Source of the DNA: Providencia vermicola
GTDB taxonomy: Bacteria; Pseudomonadota; Gammaproteobacteria; Enterobacterales; Enterobacteriaceae
Length of the DNA stretch: 51,495 bases
Reading direction: 5' to 3'
NCBI RefSeq assembly: GCF_020381325.1
Contig: NZ_JAGSPI010000014.1
Location: 1-51,495, forward strand
Below are positions 29,083 to 39,945 of this stretch, piece after piece (position 1 is the stretch's first letter; every line of letters starts with the position of its first letter). The translations under genes and the position numbers were made by a program. The notes under the pieces are model-generated. The model did no database searches. It saw only the letters and a program-made list of their open reading frames with translations, and was not told the origin of the DNA.

Positions 29083-30168
29083 TTACCGTACTGCACCCCT
29101 GCGCGCTTTACGTCGAACTCGTTTAATAAAACGGGCGACTTTCCAAGCTCGTTTGATGCAATAACCATACATCATAAATACAAGCAAAAATAATGCCAAC
29201 ATTACCCATTCTGGTACAAATGATAAGCGTTCGCCGATAATACCAATGCAAGCTAAAAATGCGGCTGACAACGTAATCAGAACAAAAGCCCCTTTCGGTG
29301 TAAAACCTGAGCGCATAATCAAATGATGAATGTGCTGGCGGTCTGGAGAAAACGGACTCATCCCTTTACGGATTCGACGATACATAATTGCAACCATATC
29401 CATCAGAGGGATAGCGATAATCCACAGTGCCGTAACTGGGTTAATTGGGTGAACCTCTTCCTGTGTTGAAGCCACCAAAATCCAAATAATCGTAAACCCA
29501 ATTAAAGTGCTTCCCGCATCCCCCATAAAGACTTTAAACCGACGGCCTAATACACCTAAATTTAAAAGGATATAAGGAAGAATAGCTGCAATAAAAGCAA
29601 AACACCAAAATGCTAATGCATAGTTACCATTTTGATACAATAAGAAACCTAGTGCTCCAAAGGAAACTGAAGAAAGCCCACCAAGTAACCCATCAATGCC
29701 ATCCACCATATTAAAGGCATTTATCGCCGCCCATACTGCAAATAAAGTGACAATATAACCAAACGGACCCAGTACTAATTCCCACGGGCCAAAAGCATGA
29801 CCCAATGATTCCAGTTTAAGCCCCGCAGCCGTCATCATAACGACCGCAACAATCGCCTGAACCCCTGCTCTTAACTTCACGCTAATATCAAATCGGTCAT
29901 CTAATGCACCGATAAAAACCAATAACCCCGCACTTGCAATGTATAACCACTTATGAGGGATATATTCCTCTGTGATATAAAATGCAAAACAGATCCCAAA
30001 GAAAACGGATATTCCCCCAACAAGAGGAATAAGTCCTACGTGTTTCTTTCTGAAGTTAGGTTTATCAACTAACCCGATTTTTATCGCAACGATACGGGCG
30101 AAGAAAATAAAAACTAACGAAAACAAGAAGACGTAGAAGAGGTTGGTTACAAAGTGTATGGTGTCCAC
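29083..30168 (-). CDS. wecA: UDP-GlcNAc:undecaprenyl-phosphate GlcNAc-1-phosphate transferase WecA
   Basis: First enzyme of ECA, and of many O-antigens: it transfers GlcNAc-1-P to undecaprenyl phosphate at the inner membrane. It has 361 residues (E. coli 367) and about eleven hydrophobic segments. Catalytic motifs of the PNPT family are visible: GALDDRFD, AFNMVDGIDG, MGDAGST, and the cytoplasmic HIHH loop (DRQHIHHLI). The start is GTG (30166-30168), as in E. coli wecA. The basic C terminus follows. It heads the ECA operon. Also called rfe. Confidence 0.96.
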   Translation of the reverse strand: MDTIHFVTNLFYVFLFSLVFIFFARIVAIKIGLVDKPNFRKKHVGLIPLVGGISVFFGICFAFYITEEYIPHKWLYIASAGLLVFIGALDDRFDISVKLRAGVQAIVAVVMMTAAGLKLESLGHAFGPWELVLGPFGYIVTLFAVWAAINAFNMVDGIDGLLGGLSSVSFGALGFLLYQNGNYALAFWCFAFIAAILPYILLNLGVLGRRFKVFMGDAGSTLIGFTIIWILVASTQEEVHPINPVTALWIIAIPLMDMVAIMYRRIRKGMSPFSPDRQHIHHLIMRSGFTPKGAFVLITLSAAFLACIGIIGERLSFVPEWVMLALFLLVFMMYGYCIKRAWKVARFIKRVRRKARRGAVR

Positions 30169-30711
30169 TGTTTGACTCTCTTAATATTTTTTATTTAACT
30201 ATCAATACTAAACTTTTATTGGCGAATGCCGATAAAAATGCAATCGCTACTGCATTATCATCTTAGTAATAAAATCTACTATAAGACGAATCTATATTCA
30301 TAAAGAGATAACTGTAACATTATTAAAAAACACACTTTATTCGTGTTGCTCATTCAATAATGGAATCTGACACATTTTATACTTAATAGCTGCAAGATGC
30401 ATGCCATAAAAGCAATACACTGAAATGGAGTTAATCAATTGGTTACTTCTACAGCGCCTCATATTTTTAATATAAATCAAAAAATTAATTTCAATTGAAA
30501 TCATAAACCAGATAAATAAAGTTAAATTATTCCAATAATACTTATTGTAAATAATCAATTACTCACATATTAAATAGAAACTAGTCCACCAAACTCACAT
30601 TGGTAGTAAATGTGAAATAAAATATCTACCAGCTTTCAGAATCAACATTGTTGTAAGAACACTAATATTTATATCGGTGTTCATTCCAATCTGTCATACG
30701 GATACCTAGAA
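30169..30711 (-). promoter_or_regulatory. ECA operon leader and promoter region
   Basis: About 540 bp between the rho terminator and wecA, AT-rich and without a convincing gene. It should contain the ECA promoter, which I could not fix. An ops-like GCAGTAGCG lies on the minus strand at 30245-30253, 77 bases before the wecA start. A perfect inverted repeat TCACATT-N7-AATGTGA lies at 30595-30615. A 73-codon minus-strand frame (30337-30558) is low in complexity, has no clear ribosome-binding site, and is not called. Confidence 0.5.
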
Positions 30712-30740
30712 ACAAAAAAGGTGCCATGTAGGCACCTTTC
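30712..30740 (-). terminator. Terminator of rho
   Basis: On the minus strand AAAGGTGCC, loop TACAT, GGCACCTTT (30717-30739), followed by TTTG. It lies 24 bases after the rho stop, separating rho from the ECA operon. Confidence 0.92.
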
Positions 30741-30763
30741 GTTGAAGCTAAAAATCAAAACAA

Positions 30764-32023
30764 CTAAGCTCTCTTCATAAAATCAAAGAACTCTTCGTTA
30801 GTTTTTGCCATTGCGAGCTTACTAATGAGGAATTCCATCGCATCAATCTCACCCATTGGATGAATAATTTTACGTAGGATCCACATTTTTTGCAGTTCGT
30901 CTTGTGAAGTAAGTAATTCTTCTTTACGCGTACCAGAACGGTTGTAATCAATCGCTGGGAATACACGTTTTTCCGCAATTTTACGAGAAAGATGCAGTTC
31001 CATATTACCTGTACCTTTAAACTCCTCGTAAATAACTTCATCCATTTTCGAACCTGTATCAACCAGTGCAGTTGCAATGATTGTCAGGCTTCCGCCTTCT
31101 TCGACATTACGGGCAGCGCCGAAGAAACGTTTAGGGCGATGTAAGGCGTTTGCGTCCACACCACCTGTTAAAACTTTACCAGATGAAGGAACCACGGTGT
31201 TATACGCACGAGCAAGACGTGTAATGGAGTCGAGTAAGATAATGACGTCTTTTTTATGTTCAACCAGACGTTTTGCTTTCTCGATAACCATTTCAGCCAC
31301 TTGAACGTGACGCGCAGCTGGCTCATCAAAAGTAGAAGCGATAACTTCACCTTTAACTAAGCGCTGCATTTCTGTTACTTCTTCAGGGCGCTCATCGATC
31401 AACAGAACCATTAGAACGCAATCTGGATAATTGTGAGCAATGTTAGCGGCAATATTTTGCAGCAACATCGTTTTACCTGCTTTTGGCGGAGCAACAATCA
31501 GCCCACGTTGACCACGGCCAATTGGTGCAGCTAAGTCCAAAACTCGCGCCGTTAAATCTTCTGTTGAACCGTTACCACGCTCCATGCGCAGACGATTGTT
31601 TGCATGTAATGGGGTTAAGTTTTCGAAAAGGATTTTACTACGTGCGTTTTCAGGTTTGTCGAAGTTAACTTCATTGACTTTCAGGAGGGCAAAATAACGT
31701 TCACCTTCTTTAGGTGGTCGAATTTTTCCTGAAATGGTGTCACCTGTGCGTAGGTTAAAACGGCGGATTTGACTAGGAGAAACATAGATATCATCAGGAC
31801 CTGCGAGGTAAGAACTGTCTGCGGAACGGAGGAAACCAAATCCATCCTGCAATATTTCCAGTACGCCATCGCCGAAAATATCTTCACCACTTTTCGCATG
31901 CTGCTTCAAAATGGAAAAAATAATATCCTGCTTTCTCATACGGGCTAAGTTCTCTAGCCCCATATTTTCGCCTAACGTAATCAATTCTGATACTGGCGTA
32001 TTCTTTAATTCGGTAAGATTCAT
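30764..32023 (-). CDS. rho: Transcription termination factor Rho
   Basis: Hexameric RNA-dependent ATPase/helicase that ends transcription. It has 419 residues, the E. coli length. Order: N-terminal helical domain, primary RNA-binding site with the RNP-like GFGFLRS (about 62-68), Walker [10 protein letters not shown] (about 177-185), Walker [12 protein letters not shown]-loop TGGVDANAL, and R-loop GTGNME. The start ATG and the 30 bases before it are nearly identical to E. coli. The gene follows trxA on the same strand after a long leader. Confidence 0.98.
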   Translation of the reverse strand: MNLTELKNTPVSELITLGENMGLENLARMRKQDIIFSILKQHAKSGEDIFGDGVLEILQDGFGFLRSADSSYLAGPDDIYVSPSQIRRFNLRTGDTISGKIRPPKEGERYFALLKVNEVNFDKPENARSKILFENLTPLHANNRLRMERGNGSTEDLTARVLDLAAPIGRGQRGLIVAPPKAGKTMLLQNIAANIAHNYPDCVLMVLLIDERPEEVTEMQRLVKGEVIASTFDEPAARHVQVAEMVIEKAKRLVEHKKDVIILLDSITRLARAYNTVVPSSGKVLTGGVDANALHRPKRFFGAARNVEEGGSLTIIATALVDTGSKMDEVIYEEFKGTGNMELHLSRKIAEKRVFPAIDYNRSGTRKEELLTSQDELQKMWILRKIIHPMGEIDAMEFLISKLAMAKTNEEFFDFMKRA

Positions 32024-32717
32024 AATGGTGGGTTCTTTAACTCGGGGTAATTCTCGAACTATGAACGTTAATTGACGGCAACTTATTTATTAAGTGCCAG
32101 TTTAACTTAACTGCCCTGTTGGTAGCCATAAAGCCAACAACAATGCATAAAAATTTGTGCTAGCTACTGCTAAATCTGTTTTAACATATGACCATAGCTC
32201 ATCTGAACGATGTTTGGCATATTATTAGAAACACATACAACATTAGCAATAGTTTTTTGTACATTTAGGACAACATCTATCCCAAGATCGCAAATTTAGG
32301 TTCAGTTTCGCATTTAAAAACACATTCCCTGCACACTAAATTTTTCCCGATACGTTTTTACATCCGAAGATCTAACTACGTCTTATGTCATACTACTGCT
32401 TATGCGCTATCTTTAAGGTATATGAAAAATTCATGTGAAACAACAATATTGAATCTAGCGGGTGCTTAACTCAATGTCTATGTTCTCAGTTTTCATATTT
32501 AAAATCATTGTGCCATTAGTTTTGATCATCAAAAATCATTAAAATACTGAACTAACTAGCTTGATATATAAGATAAGAGCAATGGAATACAGAGTAATTC
32601 ATACGGGTGCTACACGAGGAATAGTGATAACTTATCATGCTTAGATGAGGACGTCTAGCGACTCTCTTGATAAAATAGATACGCCGCTAAACGTTTTAGA
32701 TCACATATAACGATAAC
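32024..32717 (-). promoter_or_regulatory. Long rho leader / trxA-rho intergenic region
   Basis: 694 bp between trxA and rho on the minus strand. The last 30 bases before rho (GAATTACCCCGAGTTAAAG and on) are conserved with E. coli, where the rho leader supports Rho-dependent autoattenuation. I find no good equivalent of the E. coli leader peptide gene rhoL; candidate ATGs run only a few codons. No strong hairpin terminator follows trxA, so trxA-rho readthrough is possible. A rho promoter could not be placed with confidence. Confidence 0.55.
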
Positions 32718-33044
32718 TTACAGATTTTCGTCTAGAAATTCTTTCAGTTGCGTTTTAGATAATGCACCAACTTTTGTCGCTGCTACACTACCATTTTTGA
32801 ATAATAATAATGTCGGGATACCACGAATTCCGTATTTTGGAGCGGTAGCCGGATTATCATCAATATTCAGTTTTGCGATAGTCAATTTGCCTGTATATTC
32901 TTCAGCAACTTCATCAAGAATAGGCGCGATCATTTTACAAGGACCACACCATGCTGCCCAGAAATCGACGAGAACAGGTGAATTTGATTTCAGAACTGCA
33001 GTTTCAAAGCTTGCATCAGTTATATGTATAATTTTGTCGCTCAT
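32718..33044 (-). CDS. trxA: Thioredoxin 1 TrxA
   Basis: Cytoplasmic disulfide reductase, hydrogen donor for ribonucleotide reductase and others. It has 108 residues (E. coli 109). The active site is W32-C33-G34-P35-C36 in the AAWCGPCKM motif; the buried Asp (VDFWA), cis-Pro (GIPTLL) and KVGALSK segments are present. Start at 33044, with GGAG 8 bases before. The frame is open 31 codons upstream, but that part has no thioredoxin similarity. Divergent from rhlB across 118 bp. Confidence 0.97.
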   Translation of the reverse strand: MSDKIIHITDASFETAVLKSNSPVLVDFWAAWCGPCKMIAPILDEVAEEYTGKLTIAKLNIDDNPATAPKYGIRGIPTLLLFKNGSVAATKVGALSKTQLKEFLDENL

Positions 33045-33162
33045 GTTGTACTCCAAAGAATCATCTTTTTGCAGACTTAGTGTAACATTATTGGCAGCAG
33101 TATGCTTTATTTCAAAAGATACACTTTCGTAAACCAACCGTTAACTGATATTCTAACATACT

Positions 33163-34449
33163 ATGAGTAAAGCACACTTGACAGAAAAGAAGTTTTCCGA
33201 CTTCGCATTGCACCCTAAAGTCATTGAAGCTCTGAACAAGAAAGGCTTCAATTATTGCACGCCTATACAGGCGTCAACATTGCCTTTCACTGTCGAAGGC
33301 AAAGACGTTGCGGGACAAGCGCAAACAGGTACAGGTAAAACGTTAGCATTCTTAACGTCAACGTTTCATTATCTATTAACTCACCCTGCCATTGAAGGGA
33401 AAAAAGCGAATCAGCCACGTGCACTCATGATGGCACCGACTCGTGAACTCGCTGTTCAGATTTACTCTGATGCCAAAGAGTTGGCAGAATATACGGGTCT
33501 GAAAATGGGGCTCGCTTATGGGGGAGATGGCTACGATGAACAGCTAAAAGTGTTACAAAACGGTGTCGATATCCTCATAGGAACGACTGGCCGTCTTATT
33601 GACTATGCGAAACAAGGCCATGTAGATTTAGCAGCCATTCAAGTCGTTGTGCTTGATGAAGCTGACCGCATGTACGACCTTGGTTTTATTAAAGATATTC
33701 GTTGGTTATTCCGTCGTATGCCAGAGGCCGCTGACAGACTAAACCTGTTATTTTCTGCCACACTGTCTTATCGTGTGAGAGAACTCGCCTTTGAGCAAAT
33801 GAATAACCCTGAATACGTTGAAGTTGAGCCTTTACAAAAAACGGGCCATCGCATTAAAGAAGAGCTTTTTTATCCTTCAAATGAAGAAAAAATGCGTTTA
33901 CTTCAGACTCTTCTCGAAGAAGAGTGGCCTGAGCGTTGCATCATTTTCGCCAATACTAAGCACCGTTGTGATGATATTTGGGCACATTTAGCAGCCGATG
34001 GCCACCGTGTTGGCTTATTGACTGGCGATGTGGCGCAGAAAAAACGTTTACGTATTTTAGAACAATTCACACAGGGTAGTTTAGATATTTTAGTGGCGAC
34101 GGACGTCGCGGCACGTGGATTACACATTCCATCAGTGACCCACGTCTTTAACTACGATTTACCTGACGACTGTGAAGATTACGTTCACCGTATAGGCCGC
34201 ACTGGCCGTGCAGGGGAAAGTGGTAATTCAATTAGCCTAGCTTGTGAAGAATATGCACTTAACTTGCCTGCAATCGAAGAATACATTCAACATTCGATTC
34301 CAGTGAGTAAATATAACAGCGATGCATTATTGAGTGACTTACCCGCACCTAAACGTCGTCATCGCCCACGCCCTGGAGGCCAGCGCCGCAATTCAAATGC
34401 ACCGCGCCGCCACAATGGTCCGCGTAATAACCATAAACGTCCAGGCTGA
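33163..34449 (+). CDS. rhlB: DEAD-box RNA helicase RhlB
   Basis: ATP-dependent RNA helicase of the RNA degradosome, bound to RNase E. It has 428 residues (E. coli 421). All helicase motifs appear: Q motif ([11 protein letters not shown]), [36 protein letters not shown], and HRIGRTGR. A basic Arg/Pro/Asn-rich tail ends the protein, as usual. The ribosome-binding site is weak. gppA follows after 11 bases, giving the rhlB-gppA pair of E. coli. Confidence 0.97.
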   Translation: MSKAHLTEKKFSDFALHPKVIEALNKKGFNYCTPIQASTLPFTVEGKDVAGQAQTGTGKTLAFLTSTFHYLLTHPAIEGKKANQPRALMMAPTRELAVQIYSDAKELAEYTGLKMGLAYGGDGYDEQLKVLQNGVDILIGTTGRLIDYAKQGHVDLAAIQVVVLDEADRMYDLGFIKDIRWLFRRMPEAADRLNLLFSATLSYRVRELAFEQMNNPEYVEVEPLQKTGHRIKEELFYPSNEEKMRLLQTLLEEEWPERCIIFANTKHRCDDIWAHLAADGHRVGLLTGDVAQKKRLRILEQFTQGSLDILVATDVAARGLHIPSVTHVFNYDLPDDCEDYVHRIGRTGRAGESGNSISLACEEYALNLPAIEEYIQHSIPVSKYNSDALLSDLPAPKRRHRPRPGGQRRNSNAPRRHNGPRNNHKRPG

Positions 34450-34460
34450 GTAAAAACGCT

Positions 34461-35966
34461 ATGCTGAAATCTTCTTCTCTTTATGCTGCTATCGATTTAG
34501 GTTCTAACAGTTTTCACATGCTTGTCGTACGTGAAACCGCTGGCAGCATACAGGTTATTTCTAGGGTTAAACGAAAAGTCCGTCTTGCTGCTGGGTTAGA
34601 TAAAAACAATCACCTTTCTGAACAAGCGATGGAACGTGGTTGGCAATGTCTACGACTTTTTTCGGAACATCTGCAAGATATTCCGACAACACAAATTCGT
34701 GTGGTCGCGACTGCAACACTACGCTTAGCGAAAAATGCCGATATTTTCATCGAAAAAGCCAGCAATATCCTAGGAAATCCCGTTAAAGTCATTCAAGGGG
34801 AAGAAGAAGCCCGCTTAATTTATCAAGGCGTTGCACATACGACAGGCGGCCCCGACCAACGCTTGGTGGTGGATATTGGAGGGGGAAGCACTGAACTTGT
34901 AACAGGAACTGGCGCAAAAGCACAGCAGCTCTATAGCCTTGAGATGGGCTGTGTGACATGGCTTGAGCGCTATTTCAGTGATAGAAGCTTAACAGAAGAC
35001 AATTTTTCAGCCGCACAAGCAGCAGCAAGAAAGGTTATCGAACCCGTTGCCGATACCTTAAAAGCTCACGGCTGGAAAATCTGTGTTGGCGCATCAGGTA
35101 CTGTGCAAGCAATCCAAGAAATTATGATTGCACAAGGCATGGATGAACTTATTACATTGCCTAAATTGCAGCAGCTAAAACGTAAAGCCATTCAATGCCA
35201 AAAACTTGAAGAGCTTGAAATTGAAGGTTTAACCTTCGAGCGTGCTTTAGTATTTCCAAGCGGCTTATCCATTTTAATTGCCATTTTTGAAGCGCTAGAT
35301 ATTGATAATATGACGCTTGCAGGCGGTGCTCTACGGGAAGGACTCGTTTATGGCATGTTAGAATTGCCGATTGAGCAAGATATTCGTGCTCGCACTGTAC
35401 GCAATATCCAGCGTCGTTTCCAAGTGGATATCGAACAAGCTAGCCGCGTTCGTCAGTTAGCCGAATATTTTTATCTGCAAGTGGCGAAAGATTGGCAACT
35501 CGATACCCGCTGTCGTGATTTATTATCAAGCGCATGTGCGTTGCATGAAATTGGCCTAAGTGTTGATTTTCGCAAAGGCTCTGAACATGCCAGCTATTTG
35601 ATCACTCACTTGGATTTACCTGGCTATACCCCTGCACAAAAACGGCTATTGGCGGCTTTATTAAAAAATCAGCAAGGCCCCGTCGATTTAGCGCCGCTTA
35701 GCCAACAAAATGCACTACCGATGCAACAAGCCTACTTTTTGTGCCGTTTACTTCGGTTAGCCATTATTTTTGCAAGCCGTCGACGCGATGACACATTGCC
35801 TGCTTTAAGATTGAATGCAAATGCAGATAGACTCACGATTGTGTTGCCATATCGCTGGTTATCTGAACATCCGCTGCGAGCAGAAAACCTGCAACAGGAA
35901 GTGCAATGGCAAGGTTATGTAAATTGGATGCTAGAATTGGAAGAACGTAACAGTTCAAATTGTTAA
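34461..35966 (+). CDS. gppA: Guanosine-5'-triphosphate,3'-diphosphate pyrophosphatase GppA
   Basis: Converts pppGpp to ppGpp, shaping the stringent response; also hydrolyses long polyphosphate. It has 501 residues (E. coli 494). An actin-like ASKHA N-terminal part shows the phosphate-1 motif [14 protein letters not shown] (9-22), the catalytic [12 protein letters not shown] (about 113-124) and the phosphate-2 motif [12 protein letters not shown]. The C-terminal half is the HD-like helical domain of the Ppx/GppA family. It lies downstream of rhlB and converges with rep. Confidence 0.96.
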   Translation: MLKSSSLYAAIDLGSNSFHMLVVRETAGSIQVISRVKRKVRLAAGLDKNNHLSEQAMERGWQCLRLFSEHLQDIPTTQIRVVATATLRLAKNADIFIEKASNILGNPVKVIQGEEEARLIYQGVAHTTGGPDQRLVVDIGGGSTELVTGTGAKAQQLYSLEMGCVTWLERYFSDRSLTEDNFSAAQAAARKVIEPVADTLKAHGWKICVGASGTVQAIQEIMIAQGMDELITLPKLQQLKRKAIQCQKLEELEIEGLTFERALVFPSGLSILIAIFEALDIDNMTLAGGALREGLVYGMLELPIEQDIRARTVRNIQRRFQVDIEQASRVRQLAEYFYLQVAKDWQLDTRCRDLLSSACALHEIGLSVDFRKGSEHASYLITHLDLPGYTPAQKRLLAALLKNQQGPVDLAPLSQQNALPMQQAYFLCRLLRLAIIFASRRRDDTLPALRLNANADRLTIVLPYRWLSEHPLRAENLQQEVQWQGYVNWMLELEERNSSNC

Positions 35967-35970
35967 TTAT

Positions 35971-35999
35971 TTCCACACTAGAGTCACTCTAGTGTGGAA
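35971..35999. terminator. Large perfect hairpin between convergent gppA and rep
   Basis: TTCCACACTAGAG and CTCTAGTGTGGAA form a perfect 13-bp stem with a 3-base loop. It sits centrally in the 46-bp gap between two convergent genes, so it probably works as a bidirectional transcription barrier. Neither side has a proper U-tract, so it may act as an RNA-end stabiliser or Rho-assisted terminator instead. Confidence 0.7.
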
Positions 36000-36012
36000 C
36001 CTCAATAAATGG

Positions 36013-38040
36013 TTATGACTCGCTTTTCTTATTTAGCCCTAAACGCGCTTTGATATCAGCTAATGCAGATTGTCCCTTTTGCATACGCTCTTCGGCACTC
36101 ACTACTTTTCGCTGTTGCTCCCATTCAAGATCATCTTGCGGTAATTCAAGTAGGAAACGACTAAGCTCAGGTCGAATTAATTCACCATATTGACGGCGCT
36201 CACGGCAATGAGTGAAAAACAACTCTCTTTGTGCTCTAGTGATCCCCACATACGCTAAGCGACGCTCTTCATCAATATTGTTTTCGTCAATACTGCTTTG
36301 ATGCGGTAATAACCCTTCTTCCATACCGACTAAAAAAACATAAGGAAATTCAAGGCCTTTAGATGCATGCAATGTCATTAACTGAACTTGATCTGATTCT
36401 TCATCATCTTCGCCACGCTCCATCATATCCCGTAATGTAAAACGCGTGACCACTTGGCCAAGCGTCATCGGGTCGTTCAGTTCATCCCCCTCAACCATTT
36501 CACTCATCCATGTAAATAATTGGTTGACGTTTTTCATACGCATTTCAGCAGCTTTAGTGCTAGTTGATGTTTCATACAACCAACTTTCGTAATCCATTTC
36601 ACGCAGTAAATCACGCACCGCAATCAGCGGCTCCCGCTCTGACGTTCGAACAATACTGTCCATCCACTGGGTAAACCGTTGTAATGCCTCTAATCCTTTT
36701 CCTTTTAGGGTTTGCTCTAACCCTAAATCAAAACTGGCTTGGTATAAGCTTTTTCCCCGTTGATTCGCCCATTCCCCTAGCTTTTGAATCGTTTTTGGGC
36801 CAATTTCCCGACGTGGGGTATTCACAATACGCAAAAAAGCACTGTCATCTTCAGGGTTAGTCAGAACTCGTAAATAAGCCAGTAAGTCTTTAATCTCAGG
36901 ACGTGAGAAAAATGAAGTACCGCCAGAGATACGATATGGAATACGGTTTTGCATCAACATTTTTTCAAAAATACGCGACTGGTGATTACCTCGATATAAA
37001 ATCGCATAATCTTTGTATTCTGTTTTGTTGATAAAGTGATGGGCAATAAGCTCACCAATCACCCGCTCCGCTTCATGATCTTCATTGTTTGCCGTTAAAA
37101 CTTTTAGCGGCGCACCGTAGCCCAACTCTGAGAAAAGTTTCTTTTCAAATACATGAGGGTTATTTGCAATTAAGATATTCGCCGCTTTTAATATTCGGCC
37201 TGAAGAGCGGTAATTTTGCTCAAGCTTAATCACGTTCAACTTAGGAAAATCTTGGCTCAGTAGCACCAAGTTTTGCGGCCTTGCGCCACGCCATGAATAA
37301 ATAGATTGGTCATCATCCCCAACCACCGTAAAACGAGCGCGTTGTCCCACCAGCAACTTAACAAGTTGGTATTGACTGGTATTGGTATCTTGATATTCAT
37401 CCACCAGCAAATAACGAATTTTTTGCTGCCATCGCTCTCGCACTTCTTCATTTTGATATAACAGAAGCGTTGGCTTACTGATTAAATCATCAAAATCCAA
37501 TACGTTGCAGCTTTTTAGGTGTAATTCATAACGGCGGTAACACTCCGCAAAATGATGTTCTTTTTCCGTTCGTGCTTGCCCAACAACTTGTTGTGGTGAG
37601 ATCAGATCGTTTTTCCAGTTTGAGATCGAAGAGATCAACTGCTGTAGCAGATCTTTGTCTTCTTCAAGTAAATCAAACGTTAGTTCTTTAAGTAATGCCA
37701 TTTGGTCTTGGTCATCAAACAGCGAAAAATTGGCTTTAATACCCAATGCTTTATATTCACGCTTAATAATTTCCAAACCTAATGTATGGAAGGTTGAAAT
37801 GATAAGCCCACGTGCCTCTTTTTTACCTAATGTTTGTGCCACGCGCTCTTTCATTTCCCGCGCGGCTTTGTTGGTAAAAGTGACAGCCGCAATTTGCCGT
37901 GGTTGATAACCACACTGGCGGATCAAGTGTGCAATTTTGTTGGTAATAACACGTGTTTTACCTGATCCAGCCCCTGCCAATACAAGGCAAGGGCCATCGA
38001 CAAATTCAACTGCCTGTTGCTGGCTTGGGTTTAATCGCAT
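36013..38040 (-). CDS. rep: ATP-dependent DNA helicase Rep
   Basis: Superfamily 1A 3'-5' helicase that helps the replisome through protein roadblocks. It has 675 residues (E. coli 673). Walker A is AGAGSGKT (about 22-29), with [49 protein letters not shown] and [11 protein letters not shown] following. It is a paralogue of UvrD in the same window but lacks the UvrD Tudor-like tail; the C terminus ([12 protein letters not shown]) is the DnaB-contact type end. Monocistronic and convergent with gppA. Confidence 0.97.
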   Translation of the reverse strand: MRLNPSQQQAVEFVDGPCLVLAGAGSGKTRVITNKIAHLIRQCGYQPRQIAAVTFTNKAAREMKERVAQTLGKKEARGLIISTFHTLGLEIIKREYKALGIKANFSLFDDQDQMALLKELTFDLLEEDKDLLQQLISSISNWKNDLISPQQVVGQARTEKEHHFAECYRRYELHLKSCNVLDFDDLISKPTLLLYQNEEVRERWQQKIRYLLVDEYQDTNTSQYQLVKLLVGQRARFTVVGDDDQSIYSWRGARPQNLVLLSQDFPKLNVIKLEQNYRSSGRILKAANILIANNPHVFEKKLFSELGYGAPLKVLTANNEDHEAERVIGELIAHHFINKTEYKDYAILYRGNHQSRIFEKMLMQNRIPYRISGGTSFFSRPEIKDLLAYLRVLTNPEDDSAFLRIVNTPRREIGPKTIQKLGEWANQRGKSLYQASFDLGLEQTLKGKGLEALQRFTQWMDSIVRTSEREPLIAVRDLLREMDYESWLYETSTSTKAAEMRMKNVNQLFTWMSEMVEGDELNDPMTLGQVVTRFTLRDMMERGEDDEESDQVQLMTLHASKGLEFPYVFLVGMEEGLLPHQSSIDENNIDEERRLAYVGITRAQRELFFTHCRERRQYGELIRPELSRFLLELPQDDLEWEQQRKVVSAEERMQKGQSALADIKARLGLNKKSES

Positions 38041-38140
38041 GGCTTCTCTACATCACTTAGTTATTCAAAATGGAACTCGCTACCGATTGTAGCAGAAACC
38101 CAGCCAACTCTTGAGCAACGATCCTTTCTATTTATAAAAA

Positions 38141-38176
38141 ACAAAAAACCACATCATTCATCAGAGCGATGTGGTT
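38141..38176 (-). terminator. Terminator of ilvC
   Basis: On the minus strand AACCACATC and GATGTGGTT (38147-38176) form a perfect 9-bp stem with a 12-base loop, followed by TTTTTTG. The roughly 110 bases between it and the ilvC stop form a long 3' untranslated region with a smaller imperfect hairpin (38232-38249). Confidence 0.85.
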
Positions 38177-38292
38177 ATATCAATAATGCATTTTTCTAAA
38201 CTATCCGCGTTAGAGGAAGGCGGCAAAAGAGGTTATCCCTGAGGGTAACCGAATGCAGCCAACGCACCTATCACGCGAAGAGTGACGAAAAA

Positions 38293-39768
38293 TTAACTTC
38301 CAACTGAAATCTTCTTCATATCCGTCATATAACCCCGTAACGTCTTACCGATTTTCTCGATAGGATGATTACGGATTGCTTCATTGATATCACGTAACTG
38401 CGCGTTATCTGTGCCATTATCAGCAACTGGCTTCGCTAAATCGCCCGCTTGTAATTTGGTCATAAAATCTTTCAGCATCGGTACAACCGCAAATGAGAAC
38501 AGGTAGTTACCATATTCCGCCGTGTCTGAAATAACCACGTTCATTTCATATAAACGCTTACGTGCGATGGTGTTCGCAATCAGTGGCAGTTCATGCAGAG
38601 ACTCGTAGTATGCTGATTCTTCTAAGATACCCGCTTCTAACATCGTATCGAACGCCAGCTCAACACCCGCTTTAACCATTGCAACTAACAGAACGCCATG
38701 GTCAAAATATTCTTGTTCTGCAATTTTGTCTGCATATTCAGGGTAATTTTCGAATGCTGTTTTGCCTGTCTCTTCACGCCATGTCAGCAAGTTTTTATCG
38801 TCATTTGCCCAGTCAGCCATCATTGTTGATGAGAACTCACCTGAAATGATGTCATCCATGTGTTTTTGGAACAGTGGTGCCATGATGGTTTTCAGTTGCT
38901 CAGATAACGCATATGCACGGACCTTTGCAGAGTTAGATAAACGATCCATCATCAGCGTGATACCACCTTGTTTCAGCGCTTCTGTAATAGTTTCCCAACC
39001 AAATTGAATCAATTTACCTGCATAACCTGGTTCAACACCGTCTGCAACCATCTTGTCGTAGCTCAGTAATGCGCCCGCTTGCAACATACCACACAGGATT
39101 GTCTGCTCACCCATCAGGTCAGACTTAACTTCAGCAACGAATGACGATTCCAGAACACCTGCACGATGACCACCTGTCGCAGCAGCCCATGCTTTAGCAA
39201 TCGCCATTCCCTCGCCTTTCGGGTCATTTTCTGGGTGAACAGCAATCAGAGTTGGAACACCGAAACCACGTTTGTATTCTTCACGAACTTCCGTACCTGG
39301 GCATTTTGGTGCAACCATCACAACAGTAATGTCTTTACGGATTTCTTCACCCACTTCAACAATATTGAAACCGTGTGAGTAACCCAGAGCTGCACCTTGT
39401 TTCATCATAGGCTGAACAGCACGAACAACGGTAGAGTGTTGTTTGTCTGGCGTTAAGTTAACAACTAAGTCTGCCGTTGGGATCAATTCTTCATATGTGC
39501 CAACTTTAAAACCATTTTCAGTTGCTTTGCGCCATGAAGCACGTTTTTCACTGATCGCTTCTGCACGTAATGCATAAGCGATATCTAAACCAGAGTCACG
39601 CATGTTCAGGCCTTGGTTCAGACCTTGTGCACCACAACCGACGATGACGATTTTTTTCCCTTTCAGATAGCCAGCTTCGTCCGCAAATTCTTCACGTTTC
39701 ATAAAGCGGCACTTGCCTAACTGAGCTAACTGCTCACGCAAATTCAATGTGTTAAAATAATTCGCCAT
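38293..39768 (-). CDS. ilvC: Ketol-acid reductoisomerase IlvC (class II)
   Basis: NADPH-dependent isomeroreductase, the second common step of isoleucine and valine synthesis. It has 491 residues, as in E. coli, from the ATG at 39766-39768, with GGAG upstream; a frame open ten codons further is not homologous. The Rossmann motif is [12 protein letters not shown] (about 42-53). The long, duplicated C-terminal knotted domain (two all-helical repeats, each around KR/E-rich ...[10 protein letters not shown] and [20 protein letters not shown]) marks the class II enzyme. Divergent from ilvY, its activator. Confidence 0.97.
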   Translation of the reverse strand: MANYFNTLNLREQLAQLGKCRFMKREEFADEAGYLKGKKIVIVGCGAQGLNQGLNMRDSGLDIAYALRAEAISEKRASWRKATENGFKVGTYEELIPTADLVVNLTPDKQHSTVVRAVQPMMKQGAALGYSHGFNIVEVGEEIRKDITVVMVAPKCPGTEVREEYKRGFGVPTLIAVHPENDPKGEGMAIAKAWAAATGGHRAGVLESSFVAEVKSDLMGEQTILCGMLQAGALLSYDKMVADGVEPGYAGKLIQFGWETITEALKQGGITLMMDRLSNSAKVRAYALSEQLKTIMAPLFQKHMDDIISGEFSSTMMADWANDDKNLLTWREETGKTAFENYPEYADKIAEQEYFDHGVLLVAMVKAGVELAFDTMLEAGILEESAYYESLHELPLIANTIARKRLYEMNVVISDTAEYGNYLFSFAVVPMLKDFMTKLQAGDLAKPVADNGTDNAQLRDINEAIRNHPIEKIGKTLRGYMTDMKKISVGS

Positions 39769-39855
39769 TGTCATACTCCATTGTTCTGTTGTGTTCATTA
39801 TGTCAGGTCATTAATTTGCCTGTCGCTTATTTTTAAGCGTTTATGGATTTACTAT

Positions 39856-39917
39856 ATGCGATGTTTCGCATTGCTTAAATTGATATATTAACAATACAAT
39901 GTTGCAATATTCGCAAC
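39856..39917. promoter_or_regulatory. IlvY operators in the ilvC-ilvY intergenic region
   Basis: Two inverted repeats with the LysR-type pattern: GTTGC-N7-GCAAC at 39901-39917 next to ilvY, and ATGCGA-N4-TCGCAT at 39856-39871 next to the ilvC promoter. In E. coli IlvY binds two tandem operators here, represses itself, and activates ilvC when acetolactate or acetohydroxybutyrate is bound. A minus-strand TATAGT just left of the second repeat (39850-39855) is a likely ilvC -10 element. Confidence 0.75.
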
Positions 39918-39945
39918 ACGATTAATTACTTTATCAGAGGGCAGA

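Noticed and set aside
30337-30558. 73-codon minus-strand frame upstream of wecA
   Set aside because: AT-driven composition, no clear ribosome-binding site, no recognisable family. Kept as non-coding leader.
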